Position numbers and translations under genes: made by a program | The notes under the pieces: model-generated | What the model was told of the DNA's origin: nothing | Seen by the model: the letters and a program-made list of their open reading frames with translations, nothing else | The model's database searches: none | From: Eubacteriaceae bacterium | GTDB taxonomy: Bacteria; Bacillota; Clostridia; Eubacteriales; UBA1433 | NCBI GenBank assembly: GCA_012797825.1 | Contig: JAAZOI010000277.1 | Span: 1 to 12,182 of the forward strand | Direction: 5' to 3' | DNA length: 12,182 nucleotides | Shown here: positions 7,426 through 12,182 of the stretch, piece by piece | How positions within the stretch are numbered: the stretch's first letter is position 1 | Layout: each line of letters starts with the position of its first letter

Positions 7426-7458
7426 AAAAGGCGGAACTTGAACCAAGCGCCGCCTCTT
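7426..7458 (-). terminator. rpsO-pnp intergenic hairpin (partial terminator or processing site)
   Basis: The minus-strand RNA starts the hairpin 4 nt after the rpsO stop. The outer stem pairs 7450-7458 with 7426-7434: nine pairs with one G-U and a GGCGG/CCGCC core. After a 1x1 mismatch, an inner stem of five pairs (7444-7448 with 7436-7440) closes on a 3-nt loop. Four U end the stem, followed by A and UU, a rather short U-tract. It resembles an attenuating terminator that lets part of the transcription reach pnp. In Escherichia coli the same gap holds a terminator and an RNase III site used for PNPase autoregulation; transfer of that role here is inference. Confidence 0.65.
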
Positions 7459-7462
7459 AGAA

Positions 7463-7732
7463 TTACTTTCTCAAATTCAATTTTGATATGATGTCTCTGT
7501 ATCTTTGAATGTCCTTTTCCATTAGATAATTTAAGAGTCTTCTTCTTTTACCTACCATCATTAACAGTCCTCTTGTAGAATGATAGTCCTTTTTGTTTGT
7601 CTTAAGATGCTCGTTCAATCTGTCTATTTGTTCTGTCAAAATAGCTATCTGCACTTCCGGAGAACCGGTATCTTTTTCCCCTTTTTTGTATGTGTCTATT
7701 ATTTGCTTTTTCTCTTCTGCTGATAATGCCAT
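7463..7732 (-). CDS. rpsO: 30S ribosomal protein S15
   Basis: Primary-binding protein of the 30S central domain; it contacts the 16S rRNA three-way junction of helices 20-22 and recruits S6 and S18. The 89-residue length is exactly typical. Recognisable are MALSAEEKKQ at the start, DTGSPEVQIA (21-30), LNEHLKTNKKDYHSTRGLL (39-57) and GKRRRLLNYL (61-70). The frame is open further upstream to 7798, but GGAGG (7739-7743) lies 6 nt before the ATG at 7732 and the family begins there, so the extension is rejected. It sits between ribF and pnp as in most bacteria. The 69-nt upstream gap can fold into a long imperfect stem that may serve autoregulation. Confidence 0.98.
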   Translation of the reverse strand: MALSAEEKKQIIDTYKKGEKDTGSPEVQIAILTEQIDRLNEHLKTNKKDYHSTRGLLMMVGKRRRLLNYLMEKDIQRYRDIISKLNLRK

Positions 7733-7738
7733 ATTCTT

Positions 7739-7743
7739 CCTCC
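7739..7743 (-). promoter_or_regulatory. Ribosome binding site of rpsO
   Basis: The minus strand reads GGAGG, 6 nt before the ATG at 7730-7732. It fixes the S15 start and excludes the 22-residue upstream extension of the frame. Confidence 0.8.
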
Positions 7744-7754
7744 ATTTAATTCGG

Positions 7755-7801
7755 CTATAACCCTGATATTCGTCGGCAAGTTTCAAATACCTGAGCAATA
7801 G
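7755..7801 (-). promoter_or_regulatory. Imperfect stem upstream of rpsO, possible S15 autoregulatory leader
   Basis: In minus-strand RNA 7786-7801 can pair with 7755-7770: 14 pairs including three G-U, with two 1x1 mismatches, around a 15-nt loop (7771-7785). The stem begins directly after the ribF stop codon and ends 12 nt before the rpsO ribosome binding site. rpsO leaders in several bacteria bind S15 through structured elements rich in adjacent G-U/G-C pairs, and such pairs occur here. The pairing is seen; S15 binding is inference. I found no convincing promoter in this gap. Confidence 0.35.
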
Positions 7802-8719
7802 TTAAAATTTTGCGATATATTTTTTTGCGCAATTTGTATCATTATATATTTGTTTTTTAAGTTCGTCAATACTTTCAAACTTTTTTTCGTCCCGTATTTT
7901 ATTTAAAAATGATATTTCAATCTCTTTTTCATATATATCATCCTCGAAATCAAAAATAAATGTTTCTATTCTGTAAGGGTGATTTTTAAACGTCGGATTC
8001 ACTCCCACATTTGTAATGGAATAATACATTTTATTATTTACTTTAGTCTTTGTTAAATAAACACCGTTTGCAGGCATTATAAGTGTGTCGGGCATACTTA
8101 TATTTGCCGTGGGAAAACCAAGCTTTCTTCCGAGCTTTTTGCCGCCTATGACATTTGATTTTATACAATAATCTCGTCCGAGCATTGCATTTGCTTTTAA
8201 AATATCGCCGCTGCTAAGCGCGGCTCTTATTGCGCTGCTGCTTATTATTTCTTTATCAAGACATACTTTATCTACAATTTCCACATCAAAGTTATTTTCT
8301 TTTCCCATCTGGGTAAGCAATTGACCGCTTCCCGCACCGTTTTTGCCAAACCTGTTATTAAAACCCACAGTGATTTTTTTTAATTCAAATTTATCTAAAA
8401 CAAATTTGTATATAAACTCTTGCGGCATCATATTCCTTATTTCTTCTGTAAAGTCTATATATACAATGCTTTCAACGCCAAGTTCTTTCAGCAACTGTTC
8501 TCTTTGCTTTAAAGTTGTGATATATTTAATTTTATTATCTTTACTTATGACATCCTCAGGATGGTTGTAAAACGTCAGTACAATTTTTTTCGTATCTGTC
8601 GTATCCATCATTCTTTTAATAATTTTTTGGTGTCCCAGATGAACTCCGTCAAACACGCCGAAAGCAATAGACGCTTTTTGTATTTTTTTGTTGATGCTTG
8701 TAACTTTAATAACTTCCAT
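7802..8719 (-). CDS. ribF: Bifunctional riboflavin kinase/FMN adenylyltransferase (FAD synthetase)
   Basis: Makes FMN from riboflavin and ATP, then FAD from FMN and ATP. The N-terminal adenylyltransferase domain (about 1-180) contains GVFDGVHLGHQ (21-31, nucleotide-binding HLGH at 27-30), TFYNHP (49-54), VGFNNRFGKNGAGS (118-131) and ISSSAIR (159-165). The C-terminal riboflavin kinase domain (about 183-305) has GRKLGFPTANI (197-207), the NVGVNPTF pattern (237-244) and ETFIFDFE (252-259). At 305 residues it has the normal length. The start agrees with homologues, but no ribosome binding site is visible in front of it; the nearest purine-rich stretch is about 25 nt away. It lies only 34 nt behind nrnA, where truB is usually found. 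Its stop codon directly abuts the stem upstream of rpsO. Confidence 0.96.
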   Translation of the reverse strand: MEVIKVTSINKKIQKASIAFGVFDGVHLGHQKIIKRMMDTTDTKKIVLTFYNHPEDVISKDNKIKYITTLKQREQLLKELGVESIVYIDFTEEIRNMMPQEFIYKFVLDKFELKKITVGFNNRFGKNGAGSGQLLTQMGKENNFDVEIVDKVCLDKEIISSSAIRAALSSGDILKANAMLGRDYCIKSNVIGGKKLGRKLGFPTANISMPDTLIMPANGVYLTKTKVNNKMYYSITNVGVNPTFKNHPYRIETFIFDFEDDIYEKEIEISFLNKIRDEKKFESIDELKKQIYNDTNCAKKYIAKF

Positions 8720-8753
8720 AAAGTATTTAATACGCTTTTACGTTTCCCTGTTA

Positions 8754-9698
8754 TTATTCGATTATAATTATCTTTTTAAGTTCGGATATTATGTTATTTA
8801 TATTGCCGCTTGCGTTACATCCGGCAGCTTTTTTATGCCCGCCGCCGCCGTATTGCTTTGCAACAGCAGCTACATCAAAGTCTCCGTTAGAACGCAAGCT
8901 TACTTTAAACATGTTTTCTTCCGCTTGTTTTATCAGAACGGCAACTTCTATATTTTCAACATTTCTTATTACGTCTATCATGTTTTGAAGCTGCATTTCA
9001 GCTTCTTCATCAAGTATTTTATTTACATAATCTTTGATTTCTATATAAGATATAATCACTTTATTGTTGCTGTATACAATAACATTTTCAATTACTTTTG
9101 AAAGATATTTGAGTCTTGTAAGACCGTACTGCTCAATTTGTTTATTAATCTTGTCAAAATCGGTGCGTATTTCATAAAGCATAGCCGTCTTTCTGTGAGT
9201 GTCTGCGGTTACATTGCTGTAACGAAAATTTCCGGTATCAGTAGCAAGCGACAAATAGAGCCATGCCGCCGCTTCATAGCTTATGCTTACGCCAAGCATT
9301 TCATAAATATCGATGATTATCTCTCCGACTGCCGCAACTTTATCAGACACATAATTTTTATCACCGTATTTTTTATTTGTTATATGGTGATCTATTACAA
9401 CTGTTTTATTTGCGTTTTCCAAATATTCATGACCGAAAAGAAATGTTTTTTCAGAGCAGTCAAGCGCTATTGCCAGATCGAATTTATCCTCTGTAGTCTG
9501 AACAAAATAATCAGATTCCTTTTCTATCTTCATTTTATCCGAAATCAGGCTGTCCATAACATAAGTTACTTCTTTTCGCAATTCTTTAAGCAATAGGCCT
9601 AAAGCGCAGACAGAGCCTACCGCATCCCCGTCAGGCCCTTTATGAGTTATAATTAAAATCTTATTGCTTTGCTTTATTAAACCAATATTGTTTATCAT
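8754..9698 (-). CDS. nrnA: DHH/DHHA1 phosphoesterase, NrnA type (nanoRNase / pAp phosphatase)
   Basis: Degrades 2-5 nt RNA fragments left by larger exonucleases and, in characterised members, dephosphorylates 3'-phosphoadenosine 5'-phosphate. The 314 residues show the DHH metal-binding motifs in order: THKGPDGDAVGS (18-29, with His19, Asp23 and Asp25), ALDCSE (78-83, Asp80), VIDHHITN (101-108) and TDTGNFRYSN (153-162, Asp154). The C-terminal DHHA1 domain has GGGGHKKAAG (284-293) for the substrate. All metal ligands are present. The ATG overlaps the rbfA TGA in ATGA, and no ribosome binding site is seen, so reinitiation from rbfA is likely. The rbfA-nrnA order is common in Firmicutes. The enzyme complements PNPase, which leaves short oligoribonucleotides. 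Confidence 0.95.
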   Translation of the reverse strand: MINNIGLIKQSNKILIITHKGPDGDAVGSVCALGLLLKELRKEVTYVMDSLISDKMKIEKESDYFVQTTEDKFDLAIALDCSEKTFLFGHEYLENANKTVVIDHHITNKKYGDKNYVSDKVAAVGEIIIDIYEMLGVSISYEAAAWLYLSLATDTGNFRYSNVTADTHRKTAMLYEIRTDFDKINKQIEQYGLTRLKYLSKVIENVIVYSNNKVIISYIEIKDYVNKILDEEAEMQLQNMIDVIRNVENIEVAVLIKQAEENMFKVSLRSNGDFDVAAVAKQYGGGGHKKAAGCNASGNINNIISELKKIIIIE

Positions 9699-10042
9699 TT
9701 TTTATCAATGTTTTTTAAAAGCTCATTTATTTTCATGCCGTATTCAAGCGTATCGTCTGATATAAATGTTATTTGCGGCGTATTATAAGTTTTAAGAACT
9801 TTTCCAAGTTCTTTTCTTAAAAAGCCTTTCGCGTTGTTAAGCGCTGCCGCCGCTTCATCGCGCGCCTGTTTTCCTTCAATCATGCTTATATATACTTTGG
9901 CATATTTAAAATCAGCAGAACAGTCAACGCCTACAATGCTTATCATTTTATCTTTTATTCTGTAGTCATTTATTTCTTCTCTTATAAGCCTTGACAGCTC
10001 TTTTTTTATTTCCTCGTTAACTCTATCTACTCTGTAGGACAA
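9695..10042 (-). CDS. rbfA: Ribosome-binding factor A
   Basis: KH-fold protein that binds the 30S subunit and assists late 16S rRNA maturation, needed chiefly at low temperature. The 115-residue length is typical. Recognisable are YRVDRVNEEIKKELSRLI at the start, the strand segment DFKYAKVYISMI in the middle and the C-terminal TPQITFISDDTLEYGMKINELL. It starts with TTG: no in-frame ATG or GTG is nearby, and AAGGG at the end of infB stands about 9 nt upstream. It begins 4 nt behind the infB stop and overlaps nrnA by 4 nt, so translation is probably coupled through the three genes. Confidence 0.94.
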   Translation of the reverse strand: MSYRVDRVNEEIKKELSRLIREEINDYRIKDKMISIVGVDCSADFKYAKVYISMIEGKQARDEAAAALNNAKGFLRKELGKVLKTYNTPQITFISDDTLEYGMKINELLKNIDKK

Positions 10043-10046
10043 ATTA

Positions 10047-11354
10047 TCATACCCTTTCTATTTCAACCATTTTAAAGCCTTCAATTACATCTTTCTCTTT
10101 AAAATCGTTGAATTTGTCTACGCCTATACCGCATTCATATCCGGTGGCTACTTCTCTTGCGTCATCTTTAAATCTCTTTAATGATGAAATAGTCGATTCT
10201 GCTAAAACTATGCCGTCCCTTATAACTCTTACCTTGTCATTTCTGTTAATTGCACCGTCCGTTATATAGCATCCCGCTATTACGCCTACATTAGGCACTT
10301 TAAACATCTGCCTTACTTCTGCGCTTCCTGTGACAACTTCTTTAAACTCAGGATCAAGCATGCCTTCCATCGCCGCTTGAATATCTTCTATCAATTCATA
10401 AATTATTCGGTATGTTCTAATATCAATATTTTCTTTTGCCGATAATTTCTTGGCATTAGCGTCTGGTCTTACGTTAAAACCAAGTATTATGGCATTGGAT
10501 GCCGCCGCAAGCGTAACGTCTGTTTCAGTTATCCCGCCTACCGCGCCGTGAATAATGTTTATTTTTACATTTTCATTAGAAAGCTTTAAAAGTGAAGCTC
10601 TTATAGCTTCCAATGAACCGTTAACGTCAGCTTTTAGCAGTATATTTATTTCTTTTAAATTGCCCTGCTGAATTTTGCTGAACAAATCATCAAGCGATAT
10701 TGGCACCGACTTTTTCTGAGCATCGGTTTTTTGCTTGTCAATTCTGCTCTGCGTTATTTTTCTGGCTTCTTTTTCGCTTGCCACTACATAAAATTTATCA
10801 CCTGCATTTGGCACTTCAGAGAATCCCAATACTTCCACAGGACATGAAGGACCTGCTTTTTCAACTTTTTTACCGCTTTCATTGTTCATTGCCTTGATTT
10901 TTCCGAAAATAGAACCGCTTACAACAATATCACAGGGCATCAGTGTACCGGACTCAACAAGTATTGTCGCAATTGTCCCTCTCTGGCTGTCAAGCTGCGC
11001 TTCTATTACCGTACCTACCGCGGTTTTGTTTTTGTTGGCTTTAAGCTCTTCAACTTCGGCAACAAGCAGTATCATTTCAAGCAGCTCTTCAATTCCCTCA
11101 TTCTTAAGAGCGGATATGGGAACGTATATTGTGTCTCCGCCGTAATTTTCGGATACGAGTCCGTACTCTGTAAGCTCTTGCATTACTCTGTCGGCGTTCG
11201 CCGTTTGTTTATCCATTTTATTTATCGCTACAATAATAGGAACTTCAGCGGCTTTGGCATGGTTAATAGCTTCAATAGTCTGAGGTTTTACTCCGTCATC
11301 CGCAGCTACTACCAGCACGACAATATCGGTAACATTGGCTCCTCTGGAACGCAT
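10047..11354 (-). CDS. infB: Translation initiation factor IF-2, C-terminal part downstream of the in-frame TAA
   Basis: C-terminal two thirds of IF2, 435 codons from the first ATG after the TAA at 11409-11411; the same frame is open from 11408. Numbered from that ATG, the G4 motif NKMD is at 45-48 and the G5 region SALKNEG at 81-87. The IF2 domains II, III and IV follow; domain IV contains EVRQMFKVPNVGVIAGCYI and binds fMet-tRNA in characterised IF2. The sequence is well conserved throughout, with no further stop or frameshift. This part lacks the G1 and G2 motifs, and DTPGH (G3) lies before the ATG, so on its own it cannot be a working GTPase. No ribosome binding site precedes the ATG. It is best read as the second half of one infB gene. 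Confidence 0.9.
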   Translation of the reverse strand: MRSRGANVTDIVVLVVAADDGVKPQTIEAINHAKAAEVPIIVAINKMDKQTANADRVMQELTEYGLVSENYGGDTIYVPISALKNEGIEELLEMILLVAEVEELKANKNKTAVGTVIEAQLDSQRGTIATILVESGTLMPCDIVVSGSIFGKIKAMNNESGKKVEKAGPSCPVEVLGFSEVPNAGDKFYVVASEKEARKITQSRIDKQKTDAQKKSVPISLDDLFSKIQQGNLKEINILLKADVNGSLEAIRASLLKLSNENVKINIIHGAVGGITETDVTLAAASNAIILGFNVRPDANAKKLSAKENIDIRTYRIIYELIEDIQAAMEGMLDPEFKEVVTGSAEVRQMFKVPNVGVIAGCYITDGAINRNDKVRVIRDGIVLAESTISSLKRFKDDAREVATGYECGIGVDKFNDFKEKDVIEGFKMVEIERV

Positions 11355-11408
11355 CTGCGTAAATGCAGCATGCCCCGGAGTATCTATAAACGTTATATCC
11401 TGACCGTT

Positions 11409-11411
11409 TTA
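11409..11411 (-). other. In-frame TAA codon within infB
   Basis: The minus strand reads ATG GTT AAC TAA AAC GGT, encoding MVN-stop-NG between GAY and the G3 motif DTPGH. The frame is the same on both sides (codon 258 counted from 12182), so a single substitution is enough, for example from TAT or TAC (Tyr), CAA, GAA, AAA or TTA. Confidence 0.95.
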
Positions 11412-12182
11412 GTTAACCATATACGCGCCAATATGCTGTGTTATTCTGCCTGCTTCTCCCTCTATTACGTTAGTATTTCTTATAGCGTCAAGAAGCGACG
11501 TTTTACCGTGGTCTACATGTCCCATAACGGTAACTATAGGAGGTCTGGAAGTAAGCTCATCCTCATTCTCGTAATGTTCATATAGAATTCTTTCAACAAC
11601 ATCTTCATCTTCTTCCATAGATATTTCTATGCCGAACTCCTGGCACAAAATATATGCTGTATCAAAATCTATTTCCTGATTAATAGTTGCCATAAAGCCC
11701 AAAGACATTAATTTTTTTATAAGTTCCACAGAGTTTTTTCCTATGGCATCTGCAAGCTGCCCTACAGTAATCATCTGAGGAATTATAATATTTTGTTCAG
11801 CGCCTTCTTTATTAAGTCGTTTCAGCTTTTCTTTTTTATATGAACCTTTGCTCTTTTTAACAATTTTAGCGTTGTTTGGCCTCTTAATATTCTTAGTTGT
11901 CGGGTTTTGAGCTCCGGGGGCTATTTTGATACCCGGTTTTGCCTTTTTATCTTTTTTCTTTATATTATTATTGTCCGCAGTAGTTTTTTTATCAATATTA
12001 TCCCGTTTTTTTTCTGTATCTGTATTTGATGCAGCAATTTTAACAGGTTTTGCTTCTTTTATTTCTGTTTTATTTTTCTCCTGCGGATGCGGGTAATTGT
12101 TTTTAACATATTTAACCTGCTGCTCGCTTAACGCGCTCATATGATTCTTTGCGGGAATGCCTAATTTCTCAAGTTCTTCCAC
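11409..12182 (-). CDS. infB: Translation initiation factor IF-2, N-terminal part ending at the in-frame TAA (5' end outside window)
   Basis: IF2 is the GTPase that places initiator fMet-tRNA on the 30S subunit and promotes subunit joining. This part, 257 codons, begins inside the gene: GTG at 12182 is read as an internal valine in the usual EELEKLGI region, and probably fewer than 30 codons are missing. A first small IF2_N domain (1-30) is followed by a Lys/Asn/Asp-rich linker (about 31-130), then the second IF2_N domain (about 136-185), the G domain start PPIVTVMGHVDHGKTS (214-229, G1) and the G2 segment AGRITQHIGAY (244-254), where most IF2s known to me have AGGITQHIGAY. The frame stops at codon 258 with TAA, exactly where homologues continue into DTPGH. 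Downstream, in the same frame, the rest of IF2 is intact. Nonsense mutation, strain variation or base error are possible causes. Confidence 0.9.
   Translation of the reverse strand: MEELEKLGIPAKNHMSALSEQQVKYVKNNYPHPQEKNKTEIKEAKPVKIAASNTDTEKKRDNIDKKTTADNNNIKKKDKKAKPGIKIAPGAQNPTTKNIKRPNNAKIVKKSKGSYKKEKLKRLNKEGAEQNIIIPQMITVGQLADAIGKNSVELIKKLMSLGFMATINQEIDFDTAYILCQEFGIEISMEEDEDVVERILYEHYENEDELTSRPPIVTVMGHVDHGKTSLLDAIRNTNVIEGEAGRITQHIGAYMVN

Noticed and set aside
7733..7798. 22-residue N-terminal extension of S15
   Set aside because: The extension has no ribosome binding site, S15 normally starts at MALS, and GGAGG stands 6 nt before that ATG; the region is better explained as a leader.
8720..8745. 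GTATT/AATAC inverted repeat before ribF as an operator
   Set aside because: The arms are five bases of pure AT-rich character around one base; too short to support a claim.
11409..11411. TAA as a reassigned sense codon
   Set aside because: TAA ends uppP, tepA, dapG, ymxH, pnp, rpsO, ribF and nrnA at the expected family lengths, so it is a normal stop in this genome.
10047..12182. infB halves as two separately working proteins (split IF2)
   Set aside because: The break falls inside the G domain between G2 and G3, the second half has no ribosome binding site and starts after DTPGH, so two functional parts are improbable.

Overview
The window is a conserved housekeeping locus from a low-GC Gram-positive bacterium, most likely a member of the Clostridia. 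The evidence is the AT-rich sequence, the strong AAGGAG/GGAGG-type ribosome binding sites, the Firmicutes-only proteins (YlmC/YmxH and a TepA-type ClpP homologue), and a gene order that is a reduced version of the Bacillus/Clostridium infB-rbfA-nrnA-truB-ribF-rpsO-pnp ... dapG-tepA-spoIIIE region. Every gene lies on the minus strand, so transcription runs from right to left. I could not assign a genus.

Right part (12182 to about 5222), translation and RNA metabolism: infB (IF2, 5' end outside the window and broken by an in-frame TAA), rbfA (ribosome maturation), nrnA (nanoRNase/pAp phosphatase of the DHH family), ribF (riboflavin kinase/FAD synthetase), rpsO (ribosomal protein S15) and pnp (polynucleotide phosphorylase). 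Several junctions overlap or nearly touch (rbfA/nrnA, infB/rbfA, pnp/dut), which indicates an operon with translational coupling. truB, which usually sits between nrnA and ribF in this cluster, is absent.

Middle part (5222 to 2461): dut (dUTPase), a YlmC/YmxH PRC-barrel protein, dapG (aspartokinase) and tepA (ClpP-like protease). This matches the Bacillus ymxH-spoVFA-spoVFB-asd-dapG-dapA-tepA-spoIIIE island with the dipicolinate synthase, asd and dapA genes missing.

Left part (2460 to 1), envelope and chromosome segregation: uppP (undecaprenyl-diphosphatase) followed by the N-terminal 493 codons of an FtsK/SpoIIIE DNA translocase that runs off the left edge.

The gene content is ordinary and I do not see a new multi-gene system. 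The points worth attention are: the TAA inside essential infB; a possible H-type pseudoknot in the uppP leader behind an extended -10 promoter; a terminator-like hairpin that contains the tepA ribosome binding site and ends at its start codon; a smaller hairpin over the ylmC ribosome binding site; and a long imperfect stem just upstream of rpsO that could be an S15 autoregulatory leader. No tRNA, rRNA, CRISPR array, mobile element or long repeat was seen, and there is no gene-free stretch longer than about 120 bases.
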